DNA of 64,000 nucleotides from Methanomassiliicoccaceae archaeon UBA421 (GTDB taxonomy: Archaea; Thermoplasmatota; Thermoplasmata; Methanomassiliicoccales; Methanomethylophilaceae): assembly GCA_002498365.1 (NCBI GenBank), contig DAHB01000004.1:213287-277286 (forward strand), written 5' to 3'. Shown here piece after piece: positions 1 through 8,024 of this stretch. Every line of letters starts with the position of its first letter. The stretch's first letter is position 1. A program made the position numbers and the translations under genes. A model generated the notes under the pieces. It was not told the origin of the DNA and did no database searches. It saw nothing but the letters and a program-made list of their open reading frames with translations.

Positions 1-225
1 CAGATGCGCAAGGACATGAAGCTCAACGTGGAGCAGTTCATCAACTGCGAAGTGAAGGCCGAACCCCGCCTGGTGGACCTGCTGTCCTCCTGGAAGGACC
101 ACATCTCGGGCGAGGTCAGGGCCAAGGATCTGACGTTCACCGACAGCCCCGGCGGCGACGAGGTCAAGACCTGGGACGTCACAGGCGAGGACATAGTGAT
201 CGGGATAGCCGCCGCAGAGCCCTGA
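1..225 (+). CDS. ileS: Isoleucyl-tRNA synthetase, C-terminal end (partial)
   Basis: This is the last part of a gene that begins upstream of the window; the reading frame is open from base 1 and stops with TGA. The 74 visible residues match the extreme C-terminal domain of large archaeal isoleucyl-tRNA synthetases, with the pattern KDMKLNVEQF, then KAEPRLVDLL, then ISGEVRAKDL. The catalytic HIGH and KMSKS regions lie outside the window, so the call rests only on this tail domain. It converges on the next gene, with the two stop codons adjacent. Confidence 0.75.
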   Translation, partial: QMRKDMKLNVEQFINCEVKAEPRLVDLLSSWKDHISGEVRAKDLTFTDSPGGDEVKTWDVTGEDIVIGIAAAEP

Positions 226-993
226 TCATATATCCAGCATCGCGACGACCGCCTCGTGGGTGTGCCTGACGGTCTTCCTCGAAGGTATGTCCTTCGGGTC
301 CACCCACTCAAAACCTACATTCTCGTGGTTCAGCTTGGGCTCTGCCGACTTCAGGCGGAAGAGGAAGGGATACACCTTCCATACGGTGTTCTTTTCCCTC
401 ACCGCGACCATCTTACCTGACCTGTCGGGGGCATGCACGTGTATTCCGGTCTCCTCCATGATCTCGCGCACCGACGCTTCCACCGGAGACTCCCCATACT
501 CGATCTTCCCGGCGACAAGAGACCATACCCCGGGGAACGAACGTGCGGTGTCCGGACGTTTGAGCATCAGGACCTTCCCGTCTACCAGGATGGCGGACGA
601 GACAGATTCGATCGTATCCACCCCTTCTATGTCGACCGTCCCCCCATCCGCATCCACGGTCACCGTGTCACCATCGGAAAGCAGCGACACGTCGATGCGG
701 TCCACCATCGGGATCGAGGATATCACCGCGCCTGTGGTGACTATGGTCTCGGCGTTGCTGTTGATCACTGCCGCCGGAGCCTTTCCGTGGACGGCCAGGT
801 CGTACATGACGTAAGATCCGACAGTGCTCCCTTTGCCTGCGGGGAACACGAGCACCCTGCCTGCGACGTTTCCCTTTCCTGAGGTGAGCTCCCCCGTAGA
901 GCCGTCGACCCCTCCCAAGAAGCTGAAGGGCTCCTCCAGCTTCAGAACCTGGCCCCGGGCTTTTCCGGGGGATATCGAACGTCCTTTGAGCAT
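226..993 (-). CDS. Phosphomevalonate dehydratase small subunit (DUF126) fused to a Nudix hydrolase
   Basis: A protein of 255 residues with two domains. Residues 1-125 match the swivelling small subunit of archaeal aconitase X / phosphomevalonate 5-phosphate dehydratase (motif PAGKGSTVGSYVMYDL at about 51-66, then IPMVDRIDV). Residues 130-255 are a Nudix domain with a complete Nudix box at about 162-184 (G-x5-E-x7-REIMEETGI). In the archaeal mevalonate pathway the dehydratase makes trans-anhydromevalonate 5-phosphate on the way to isopentenyl phosphate. The ATG at 993 overlaps the stop of the large subunit gene as ATGA, which sets the start. The frame is open further upstream, but those residues lie inside the partner gene. 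The Nudix substrate cannot be read from sequence. Confidence 0.85.
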   Translation of the reverse strand: MLKGRSISPGKARGQVLKLEEPFSFLGGVDGSTGELTSGKGNVAGRVLVFPAGKGSTVGSYVMYDLAVHGKAPAAVINSNAETIVTTGAVISSIPMVDRIDVSLLSDGDTVTVDADGGTVDIEGVDTIESVSSAILVDGKVLMLKRPDTARSFPGVWSLVAGKIEYGESPVEASVREIMEETGIHVHAPDRSGKMVAVREKNTVWKVYPFLFRLKSAEPKLNHENVGFEWVDPKDIPSRKTVRHTHEAVVAMLDI

Positions 994-2174
994 CAATATA
1001 CCGCCTCCATAAGCTTGGCGATGTCCTTGCACATCACGCTCTGAGAACAAAGTGTCGGGAGATAGTTTCCGGCCTTGGCGGAATTGGTTCCGGTACGTGA
1101 GAACGTCCCCTCGATGGGGGCCACGACCATGCACGTGTCAGCCAGCACCGGGCCGAACTCCTCCAGTATCCTGACGTCCTCGGCGCATTTCTCCCTGGTC
1201 GCCGCCGAAGTGCAGAACCATATCTCGGGGGACCCCTGCTTCTTCTTTTTCCCTTTGAGCATGGACGCGATCTCGCGGATCTCCTTCTCGGTGAGATGCG
1301 GACATCCCAATGCTATGAGCTGCACGTCGTCCGCCGTATTCAGTTTTTCGTAAGCCTCCTCGAGCTCTTTTTTTCCGATGCTGATCTTCTCTAGGTCTGA
1401 TATGTCGTGCCTTCCGGCCTCAGGGGTCACGTTCTCCGCATGCCACATGGCGACCGAACCGGCGGCCGCCATGGCCGCGGAAAGGGCCTTGGCCTCTTCG
1501 ACTCCCGTATTAACTGGAAGCCCTCTGAAATATGGTATGCGGCCGCCGATGGTGCTGCCCACGGCCTGTCCCAGAAGCGAATAGCTGAACACCGAGCCGT
1601 CGATGTCTGCGTCTATGACCACGGACGGCGCCCTCATGTCGTCGAGATGCAGGCCGTAGTTGGCCGTTTTTCCGACGATGGCCGCGGCCAGTGCTCCGGG
1701 GCCCCCTTCCCTGTTGGTCCTGGCCCCGATGAACGAGTTCACGAATGAAAGGGCCGACGATTCGGCCCAGGCCACATGCTCGCCGAACCTGGGGACGTTC
1801 GCTCCTGTGTACGGGGTGCACGAGCAGGTTGTCATGACGCCCATCTTGCCGTAGAGCTCCACGATCTTCAGCTGCTTGACGGCGAACTCTTCGGAGATGT
1901 GCATCTCTTTCCATCTGCACAGGTCCATCCCCACCGGGTTCAGAGTGGCCGGTACGGACACCTTGGCCCCTCCCCCCACCTGGTCGGAGAGGTATTTCAG
2001 CCCCCCGTCGCCGATGGTCTTGTAAGAGGCTCCGGAAAGATGGGCGGAGGATATGCCGATAAGGTCCTCGGCACCGTATACCTTGCCCAGCGCCACAAGG
2101 AGCTCCATGGCCTTGCGTCGGCTTTCCCCTTCCTCTCCGTTGAGGATTCGTTCTTCGTCGGGTCTGAGTTCCAT
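993..2174 (-). CDS. Phosphomevalonate dehydratase large subunit (aconitase X family)
   Basis: A 393-residue protein of the AcnX/DUF521 family. In archaea this family is the iron-sulfur catalytic subunit of phosphomevalonate dehydratase, in the modified mevalonate route to isoprenoid lipids. The sequence shows the family blocks ISSAHLSGASYKTIGDGGL near residue 41, the cysteine motif TTCSCTPYTGANVPRFGEH near 114, GARTNREGGPGALAAAIVGK, and the C-terminal CTSAATREKC. The expected partner follows with a 4-base overlap, so the two subunits are translationally coupled. TATA-like TTTACATA lies about 25 bases upstream of the ATG. Confidence 0.9.
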   Translation of the reverse strand: MELRPDEERILNGEEGESRRKAMELLVALGKVYGAEDLIGISSAHLSGASYKTIGDGGLKYLSDQVGGGAKVSVPATLNPVGMDLCRWKEMHISEEFAVKQLKIVELYGKMGVMTTCSCTPYTGANVPRFGEHVAWAESSALSFVNSFIGARTNREGGPGALAAAIVGKTANYGLHLDDMRAPSVVIDADIDGSVFSYSLLGQAVGSTIGGRIPYFRGLPVNTGVEEAKALSAAMAAAGSVAMWHAENVTPEAGRHDISDLEKISIGKKELEEAYEKLNTADDVQLIALGCPHLTEKEIREIASMLKGKKKKQGSPEIWFCTSAATREKCAEDVRILEEFGPVLADTCMVVAPIEGTFSRTGTNSAKAGNYLPTLCSQSVMCKDIAKLMEAVY

Positions 2175-2315
2175 GGTCCTTAATATGAAGCGTATGTAAA
2201 GGATTTGTCCCTTCGAACCTATATTCGGTAGGTCCGCGAGCGGCGTTAACGGGACTGGACCTTCAGTTTACCAGATATAGAATTACTTAAATCATCGATA
2301 CTATCGCTACTACCG

Positions 2316-3539
2316 ATGAAGCCGCTGACTTTGGAAAGGTCGCCCAAATACGACCGTGAGGGCGGGATAAGGACGATGTCCCCGGAAGATACCTTGGAAC
2401 GCACGTTGCCGTTGCTTTACGAAGCGGGTATCCGCATGCCCGAGGACATAACCGGGATGGACAACATCGGGATCCCGGTCTTCTCCATTTCCAGACCGGA
2501 CGCCGCGGAGGGCGCGGTCTCAAGCTACAACGGCAAAGGCGCCACCTATGAACAGGCCAAGGCTTCGGCGGTCATGGAGGCCATGGAGAGGTTCAGCGCC
2601 GAGATGAGGGACTACGACGAACTGGTGTTCGGGACCTATGAACAGGCCGGAGAGACCGGCCTCGCCGTGGACCCTGCAGACCTCATACTGCCGATCGACC
2701 GTCTGAACTACTACCGCGACGCCGAGATAGCATGGTGCGAAGGATGGGAGATGTTCAGGGGAGAGAAGATATGGGTCCCCGCATGCGCGGTGTACCATCC
2801 TTACGTCACGGACGGCGACCTGCAGCTCTTCAGATACAACACCAACGGGCTGGCATCGGGGAACACTATGGAAGAGGCGATCCTCCACGCGGCTTTCGAA
2901 GTCATCGAGAGAGACGCCTGGTCTCTGGCGGAGGACCGCGAGGTCGCCGTTGCTGACGTCTCGGCAGAGCCGGATTCGGTCCCGGGAAGGCTTTTGGAAG
3001 CCTTCTCCGAGCAGGGCGTGGAGATAAAGCTGAAAGACATCACCACCGACGTCGGAGTGCCCACCATCGGAGCGGCCTCTGACGATGTGGCCACCAAGGA
3101 CCCGGAGATGCTGGCCATCGGCGTAGGGACCCACCTGGACCCTGAAATCGCGGCGGTGCGCGCGATAACCGAGGTCGCTCAGAGCAGGGCGACCCACAAA
3201 CAGGGCGTAAAGGTCAATGCCAAGCTCCGGAAGGCCACCCGGGAGATGGGGTACGAGAAGATCAAGAGGCTCAACCGCCTCTGGTATTCCGATCTCGACA
3301 GAAAAGTGAATCTGAATGATATGGAAGATGGATCGACCGATTACGTTCTCGACGACATCGAGGTCGTCCTCGACAGGCTGATGAACGCCGGTTTCGAAAT
3401 GGCAATAGTGTCGGACCTCACCCGCCCCGAGGTGGGCGTGCCGGTGGTCAGAGTGATAATACCGGGGATGGAATGCTCCACGATGGACCCGGACCGCTCA
3501 GGATATCGTCTGAACGGAATGTGGCCCCCTGTAAGATGA
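2316..3539 (+). CDS. ycaO: YcaO-family McrA-glycine thioamidation protein (methanogenesis marker 1)
   Basis: A 407-residue YcaO-domain ATPase. The methanogen branch of this family phosphorylates a backbone amide of McrA so that the active-site glycine can become thioglycine. ATP-binding glutamates of the family are seen in VMEAMERFSAE (about 86-96) and in FEVIERDAW (about 193-201), with AITEVAQSRAT further on. The target context in McrA (GFYGYDLQ) is present in this window at the mcrA gene. No TfuA partner is adjacent. A TATA-like ACTTAAAT sits about 25-30 bases before the ATG, so the transcript may be nearly leaderless. The gene stands alone, divergent from the phosphomevalonate dehydratase pair. 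Confidence 0.9.
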   Translation: MKPLTLERSPKYDREGGIRTMSPEDTLERTLPLLYEAGIRMPEDITGMDNIGIPVFSISRPDAAEGAVSSYNGKGATYEQAKASAVMEAMERFSAEMRDYDELVFGTYEQAGETGLAVDPADLILPIDRLNYYRDAEIAWCEGWEMFRGEKIWVPACAVYHPYVTDGDLQLFRYNTNGLASGNTMEEAILHAAFEVIERDAWSLAEDREVAVADVSAEPDSVPGRLLEAFSEQGVEIKLKDITTDVGVPTIGAASDDVATKDPEMLAIGVGTHLDPEIAAVRAITEVAQSRATHKQGVKVNAKLRKATREMGYEKIKRLNRLWYSDLDRKVNLNDMEDGSTDYVLDDIEVVLDRLMNAGFEMAIVSDLTRPEVGVPVVRVIIPGMECSTMDPDRSGYRLNGMWPPVR

Positions 3540-3564
3540 CGGTCTTCCGACCGTTGACAGAAAG

Positions 3565-3638
3565 CGGACCCGCCGGGATTCGAACCCGGGTCAGAGGCTC
3601 CGGAGGCCCCAATGCTATCCAAGCTATACCACGGGTCC
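3565..3638 (-). tRNA. tRNA-Arg (anticodon CCG)
   Basis: On the minus strand the 74-nt sequence folds with a perfect 7-bp acceptor stem (GGACCCG with CGGGTCC), discriminator G, a T-arm CCGGG-TTCGAAT-CCCGG and a 5-bp anticodon stem GGGGC/GCCTC around loop CTCCGGA, giving anticodon CCG for arginine CGG codons. CCA is not encoded. The D-stem pairs weakly (a wobble, an A-C mismatch and another wobble), which is unusual, but the conserved GG of the D-loop is present. No intron is seen. Confidence 0.88.
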
Positions 3639-3677
3639 TTTTTACTGTAAAGCGTTGAAGAGATGCAGGCAGGTTGT

Positions 3678-3729
3678 GCCGGGGCAAAGCCCCGGCGATC
3701 CTGAGGCTCCCATTGAGAGGGCGGGAGCC
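3678..3729 (-). other. Two tandem strong hairpins between the S27ae operon and tRNA-Arg
   Basis: A perfect 8-bp stem with an AAA loop (GCCGGGGC...GCCCCGGC, 3678-3696) is followed by a 7-bp stem (GGCTCCC 3705-3711 with GGGAGCC 3723-3729). They sit just downstream of the last ribosomal-protein gene on the minus strand and upstream of tRNA-Arg. They may terminate or stabilise the operon transcript, or belong to a small RNA. The structure is directly visible; the role is inference. Confidence 0.5.
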
Positions 3730-3745
3730 GAATGAAGAATTGCCT

Positions 3746-3940
3746 TTACTCTTTCTTGCTGAACTCGGTGTACCCGCACTTTCCGCAGGATGTCCTGTCC
3801 TTGTGGACGGCCATGAACACGCCCGCTCCGCACTTGGGGCATACGGGTTTCGTCCTTGTTATCTTGTCACCCTCGACCTTGTAAGCGTCCTTCTTGCTGA
3901 TCGACTTGGGCGCCGCCTTCTTTGCTGCTGCCATCTTCAC
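3746..3940 (-). CDS. rps27ae: 30S ribosomal protein S27ae (eS31)
   Basis: A 64-residue basic protein with a four-cysteine zinc ribbon: CPKCGAG near residue 34 and SCGKCGY near 51. This matches the archaeal eS31 protein without the ubiquitin part found in eukaryotes. It is the last gene of the rpo7-spt4-kinase-S24e-S27ae operon. The start at 3940 overlaps the S24e stop as ATGA; a second ATG two codons on (MAAAKK) is also possible. Confidence 0.93.
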   Translation of the reverse strand: MKMAAAKKAAPKSISKKDAYKVEGDKITRTKPVCPKCGAGVFMAVHKDRTSCGKCGYTEFSKKE

Positions 3941-4251
3941 TCCTCCTTCTTGGGCATTTCCGGCTTGGGTTTCTCGATGCCGTTCCTCATCAGGAGGTGT
4001 TCGTTCTCGAACTCCAATGCGGCCTCTTTGCTCTCGTAGACTTTGACGTATCCTTCGGACACCCCTTTGCCGTACACGGAGTCCATGTGGTCGACGACAA
4101 GGCAGTCCCTCTTGGACTTCAGCACCTTGGCGAGCTCCTCGGCCACCGCGTTCCTCTTAGGTGTGCTTTCTCCGGCGTGTTCCACCGAGAAATATACCTC
4201 GTTCCTCTTCTGCAGGGGATTTTTCTTCTGCTGGGTAATTTGTATCTTCAT
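3937..4251 (-). CDS. rps24e: 30S ribosomal protein S24e
   Basis: A 104-residue protein with the S24e signature: a basic N-terminal strand (MKIQITQQKKNPLQKRNEV), then RNAVAEELAKVLKSKRD and the VDHMDSVYGKGVSEGYVKVY block. The C-terminus is a charged tail rich in K, P and E. The start overlaps the upstream kinase stop (TAATG) and the gene overlaps S27ae by 4 bases, so translation is probably coupled. This order is conserved in many archaea. Confidence 0.95.
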   Translation of the reverse strand: MKIQITQQKKNPLQKRNEVYFSVEHAGESTPKRNAVAEELAKVLKSKRDCLVVDHMDSVYGKGVSEGYVKVYESKEAALEFENEHLLMRNGIEKPKPEMPKKEE

Positions 4252-4763
4252 TACAGCTCCTCCATCATCTCAATTAGCAGTTCTGCTTCTTTTCGGACCT
4301 GCTCGTCCGTGGTGACGAGCTTCATCCCTTTCCCGGGCCATCCGTACACTATGTTGGTGCCGTAGGGCGCAAGGACCATGCATGCTACTGCCGCCAGGTC
4401 CTCCTCCCCGTCCACCTTTATTATGTGAACGTTCCCTTCGAAAGCGTTTTTCACGGCCTCGATCAACTCCGCAGTTATCATCTTCGGAGGGTTCCTGACC
4501 TCTATCTCTTCCCAACCGTTTTCTTTGACGAGAGATGAGAATTCGGTCGTCTCGCGCCTCTCTGTCCTTCCGTCGTAGATGGACAGGAACGGCACGATGC
4601 CGTGCTTTCTGACGACCAGCGATACCACGTCGCCGACCGTAACGAGTTTGGAACCTTTATCGAGTATAATAAGTTCGTTTTCGCCCAGGTCCCGCCCCAT
4701 AGGCCTCCTGAACAGTTCGCGCCTGTCCTCGGGAAGCTTTCTGTCCCTGGGCTCCATCGGCAT
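4251..4763 (-). CDS. GTP-dependent dephospho-CoA kinase (DUF359)
   Basis: A 170-residue protein of the DUF359/COG1909 family, shown in archaea to phosphorylate dephospho-CoA with GTP in the last step of coenzyme A synthesis. Typical features are the N-terminal RPMGRDL, the VGDVVSLVV segment, DGRTERRE near residue 68, NPPKMITAELIEAV and VDGEEDLAAVACMVLAPYG, then YGWPGKGM. The start at 4763 overlaps the Spt4 stop as ATGA; the frame is open upstream, but those extra residues lie inside spt4 and are not family-like. It sits in the conserved transcription-translation operon. Confidence 0.9.
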   Translation of the reverse strand: MPMEPRDRKLPEDRRELFRRPMGRDLGENELIILDKGSKLVTVGDVVSLVVRKHGIVPFLSIYDGRTERRETTEFSSLVKENGWEEIEVRNPPKMITAELIEAVKNAFEGNVHIIKVDGEEDLAAVACMVLAPYGTNIVYGWPGKGMKLVTTDEQVRKEAELLIEMMEEL

Positions 4764-4954
4764 CAGCGGACCTTGAGGGCGTATCTGCCGTTCGCCTTGA
4801 TGCTCATGCGTTTGGCTATATCCGATTTGGTGTGATCGATGATCGCCACGTAGCCCTGCCACTCTTTGGACGTCTGTCCTCCGCAGCGGGGACACGTATC
4901 CTCCTCGGATATGAAGCTGCAATTCTTGCACGCTTTCAAAACAGGTCCTGCCAT
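4763..4954 (-). CDS. spt4: Transcription elongation factor Spt4 (RpoE'')
   Basis: A 63-residue zinc-finger protein with KACKNCSF and TCPRCGG supplying four cysteines, followed by WQGYVAIIDHTKSDIAKRM. It is the archaeal Spt4 that pairs with Spt5 to keep RNA polymerase processive. The ATG at 4954 gives MAGPVLKACKNC and overlaps the rpo7 stop; residues upstream in frame are not conserved. Neighbours rpo7 and DUF359 kinase are the standard archaeal context. Confidence 0.93.
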   Translation of the reverse strand: MAGPVLKACKNCSFISEEDTCPRCGGQTSKEWQGYVAIIDHTKSDIAKRMSIKANGRYALKVR

Positions 4955-5517
4955 CAGGCCGCCTCCTTCTTCTTGGTGTTGTCCTCTTCGATCCACTGGA
5001 ACTTTCCGAGGCCGGGCTGGCGCATGGTGAGTCCGATCTTGCTGTCCTGAGGGTTCTTGTCGTTCAGGTCTATGCTCACGACCCTCGCTCTGACCTTGTC
5101 CCCGACGGAAAGGGTCCTTCCGGTCTCCTTTCCTACGAGCCTCTGGTTCACCTCGTCGATATCGACGCGGTCGTCCATGACCTGGCTTATGTGCAGCAGG
5201 CCGTCCAGGGGTCCGAATCTTACGAAAGCTCCGAATTTGAGGATCTCCACGACTATGCCCTCCACGACCTCGTTGTCCTTCAGCCTGTAGACCAGCTGGT
5301 TGTACTTCACGGTCTGGTAGACGGCGCCGTCGCCGTGTACTATGCGTCCCGGTCCCACCGGCTCGACGTCTTTTATGAGGACGGTTAGCGATTTGTCCTC
5401 GTTGAATCTGCCCTCGAAAGTATCCCAGGTGAGGTTGTCTATAGCCTCACTTATATCTTCACCCAGATTTCTGGGCGGGATGCGGACCTTCCTTTCGGCC
5501 TCTGTGATCATATACAT
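4954..5517 (-). CDS. rpo7: DNA-directed RNA polymerase subunit Rpo7 (RpoE')
   Basis: A 187-residue protein. The N-terminal RNP-like domain (1-80) includes TVLIKDVEPVGPGRIVHGDG, and the C-terminal S1 domain (about 82-165) starts VVEGIVVEILKFGAFVRFGP, then DGLLHISQV. Rpo7 forms the polymerase stalk with Rpo4 and binds nascent RNA. It is the first gene of the five-gene minus-strand operon. The first residues MYMITEAERKVRIPP fit the family start; MITEAE two codons on is also possible. Confidence 0.94.
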   Translation of the reverse strand: MYMITEAERKVRIPPRNLGEDISEAIDNLTWDTFEGRFNEDKSLTVLIKDVEPVGPGRIVHGDGAVYQTVKYNQLVYRLKDNEVVEGIVVEILKFGAFVRFGPLDGLLHISQVMDDRVDIDEVNQRLVGKETGRTLSVGDKVRARVVSIDLNDKNPQDSKIGLTMRQPGLGKFQWIEEDNTKKKEAA

Positions 5518-5680
5518 ATGGCGGAACTCCTGAATGTGGGGATTAGGCCACTCTTATATAAAACTGATTCGTACGCGCGAAGTCGCCCCCAGAGCCGGGG
5601 AGGCGACAGATGGCCGCCGTAATCCATTTAGCGAGACGCTTTAAATTATTTCAAACCATAAAAATAAAAATAGTGCCAGT

Positions 5681-5806
5681 ACATGAAATTTATGTCTTCT
5701 CTGTCCCCCTGTAGGATATGTATTTTACCTATATCCGTGAGACTGGTACCAGGAGTATTATTTATAGGAGGAGAGTTTACCGCAACTAAAGTTCAGAGGT
5801 AAACTC
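5681..5806 (+). promoter_or_regulatory. Palindrome-rich promoter/leader of hppA
   Basis: The 289-bp gap before hppA holds a row of dyads: ACATGAAATTTATGT (5681-5695, one wobble), GGATAT/ATATCC (5714-5719/5731-5736), the 10-bp palindrome CTGGTACCAG (5743-5752) and a perfect 9-bp inverted repeat GAGTTTACC/GGTAAACTC (5773-5781/5798-5806) that ends exactly at the ATG. A Shine-Dalgarno-like GGAGG (5767-5771) lies just before the last repeat, so a hairpin would separate it from the start codon. A TATA-like ATTATTTATAG is at 5757-5767. The dyads are plain; whether they act in DNA or RNA is not known. Confidence 0.55.
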
Positions 5807-7972
5807 ATGATCGAGATAACAACAGTTGAAAACTTGCTTTTCATGATCCCTGTTGCCGTCGTGATCGCACTGATCTTTGCATTGTACTTCCTTACCGACA
5901 TAAGGTCTCGGGACAAAGGAACGCCCGAAATGCAAAAGATCTCCGATGCGATCGAAACGGGCGCCATGGCATATCTGAGGCGCCAGTACAAAACGATAGC
6001 AATAATCAGCATAATCGTAGCAATCGTAATAGCGCTCGCGGGAATCCCCGAGTCCACAAGAAACTATCTGGGATACCCCGTGGCCATCGCTTTCCTCATA
6101 GGAGCGGGATTCTCGATCCTCTCCGGTTTCATCGGAATGAAGGTATCCGTCAGCACCAACATCAAAACGGCCAGCGCCGCACGCGAGTCTCTCGCCAGCG
6201 CCTTCAAGACCGCTTTCCGCGGAGGAGCCGTTTCAGGTATAGTCGTATCAACGCTGAGCATCCTCGGCCTCTTCGCCGTCTTCCTCGCGTACAACGCCAT
6301 ATACGAGGAAATGACCCAGACGCTCCACTACATCGTGGGATATGCGTTCGGTGCCTCTTTCGCGGCATTGTTCGCCCAGCTCGGAGGCGGCATATACACC
6401 AAAGCCGCCGATGTGGGCGCGGACCTCGTGGGAAAAGTCGAGGCTGGAATACCTGAAGACGACCCCAGGAACCCTGCGGTCATCGCCGACCTCGTCGGTG
6501 ACAACGTCGGAGACTGCGCAGGAAGAGGAGCTGACATATTCGAATCCACTGCGGCCGAGATCATCGGTTCGATGGTCATAGGTCTCGCAGTCCTCAAGAT
6601 AGCCGGAATGGCCTCTCTTTCCAACAACTGGATCTTCCTGCCGATGGTCATAATGGCCTTCGGACTCATCGCCTCCCTCGTGGGAATACTCACCGTCAGG
6701 CTCAAGGAATCCGACAAAGAGGTTTTCTCGGCGCTCAACCGCGGATACTACATAACCATGGCCCTAGTCATAGCGGGCACGATATTCTCGGTATACTGGC
6801 TCCTCAAGGACGAGGCCTCCAACTGGATGTATTTCGCGGGATGTGGCGTGGTCGGTATCGTTCTGGCCCTCGCCATAGTCTACATAACTCAGTATTACAC
6901 CGGGGACCACGGGCCCGTCAAGTCCATCGCGGACGCTTCCAAAACAGGCCCCGCCACCAACGTCATAAAGGGAATATCCGTTGGAATGGAGTCCACTCTG
7001 CTCCCGGTCATCTGCATTAGCATAGCCATATGCGCGACCTTCGTCCTCGGATACTACGCCGACCCGACCGGCAGCCACGGAATGGTCTTTGGACTCTACG
7101 GAACCGCCGTCGGAACGATCGCGATGCTCGCATCTTCCGCGTTCATCCTCGCCGAAGACACCTACGGACCCATCACCGACAACGCTGGAGGCATCGTCGA
7201 AATGAGCGACCAGCCCGCAGAGGTAAGGGAGAGGACCGACAAGCTCGATGCTTCCGGAAACACCACCAAAGCTCTGACCAAGGGATACGCGATGGCATCC
7301 GCTTCCCTCGCGGCTTTCCTCCTGTTCGCCGCCTACTTCGAGATAGTCGGAGAGATCAAGGGGATCAGCCTCATCGAGGCCATGCAGGTCAACCTCGGCA
7401 ACCCGCTGATATTCGTCGGCGGACTGATCGGAGCCGTGCTAGTGTTCTACTTCGCATCCCTCGCCATCAGCGCGGTCGGAAAGGCCGCCGGAGAGATGAT
7501 CGAAGAGGTCCGCAGGCAGTTCAGGGAGGACCCCGGCATAATGGAGGGATCTTCGGACCCGGATTATGCCAGCTGTGTCGACATCGCGACCCGCGGTGCC
7601 CTCAGACAGATGGTCCTTCCCGCATTGTTGCCCATTATCGTCCCGATCATGTTCGGGCTGCTGTTCAAGTGGGTGCTCCCCGACGAGCTGGCCTCTGAGG
7701 CCCCGGCTGCCGTCGGTGCGCTCATCATGGTAGCGACGATAGTGGGCGTCCTGCTTGCCAACTTCCTCAACAACGGAGGAGGCGCATGGGACAACGCGAA
7801 GAAGTTCATCGAGGCAGGTTCCCACGGCGGAAAGGGCTCGACCGCACACGCCGCGGCTGTCGTCGGAGACACCGTCGGAGACCCCTTCAAGGACACGGCG
7901 GGACCCTCGATACACGTTCTGATCAAGCTGCTGTCCACCATATGTCTGGTGACGGCCGTCCTGTTCGTCTGA
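5807..7972 (+). CDS. hppA: Membrane H+-translocating pyrophosphatase, K+-independent type
   Basis: A 721-residue polytopic protein of the M-PPase family, which couples hydrolysis of pyrophosphate to ion pumping across the membrane. The pyrophosphate-binding motif DVGADLVGKVE is near residue 203, followed by DNVGDCAGRGADIFES, and the C-terminal DTVGDPFKDTAGPS block is intact. At the site that separates subfamilies it reads GNTTKALTKGY; lysine and threonine there are typical of K+-independent proton pumps. The gene is single, behind a long regulated-looking leader and before a strong terminator-like hairpin. In a low-energy methanogen it would recover energy from PPi made in biosynthesis. Confidence 0.96.
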   Translation: MIEITTVENLLFMIPVAVVIALIFALYFLTDIRSRDKGTPEMQKISDAIETGAMAYLRRQYKTIAIISIIVAIVIALAGIPESTRNYLGYPVAIAFLIGAGFSILSGFIGMKVSVSTNIKTASAARESLASAFKTAFRGGAVSGIVVSTLSILGLFAVFLAYNAIYEEMTQTLHYIVGYAFGASFAALFAQLGGGIYTKAADVGADLVGKVEAGIPEDDPRNPAVIADLVGDNVGDCAGRGADIFESTAAEIIGSMVIGLAVLKIAGMASLSNNWIFLPMVIMAFGLIASLVGILTVRLKESDKEVFSALNRGYYITMALVIAGTIFSVYWLLKDEASNWMYFAGCGVVGIVLALAIVYITQYYTGDHGPVKSIADASKTGPATNVIKGISVGMESTLLPVICISIAICATFVLGYYADPTGSHGMVFGLYGTAVGTIAMLASSAFILAEDTYGPITDNAGGIVEMSDQPAEVRERTDKLDASGNTTKALTKGYAMASASLAAFLLFAAYFEIVGEIKGISLIEAMQVNLGNPLIFVGGLIGAVLVFYFASLAISAVGKAAGEMIEEVRRQFREDPGIMEGSSDPDYASCVDIATRGALRQMVLPALLPIIVPIMFGLLFKWVLPDELASEAPAAVGALIMVATIVGVLLANFLNNGGGAWDNAKKFIEAGSHGGKGSTAHAAAVVGDTVGDPFKDTAGPSIHVLIKLLSTICLVTAVLFV

Positions 7973-7986
7973 GCGTAAAACCTATT

Positions 7987-8006
7987 ACGGGGGAGAGATC
8001 CCCCGT
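7987..8006. terminator. Hairpin terminator between convergent genes
   Basis: A perfect 8-bp stem with a GAGA tetraloop (ACGGGGGA / TCCCCCGT) is followed on the plus strand by AATTTTTC. It lies 15 bases after the hppA stop and before the stop of the convergent MetV-like gene, so it may serve both. Confidence 0.65.
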
Positions 8007-8024
8007 TCGGAATTTTTCATTATT

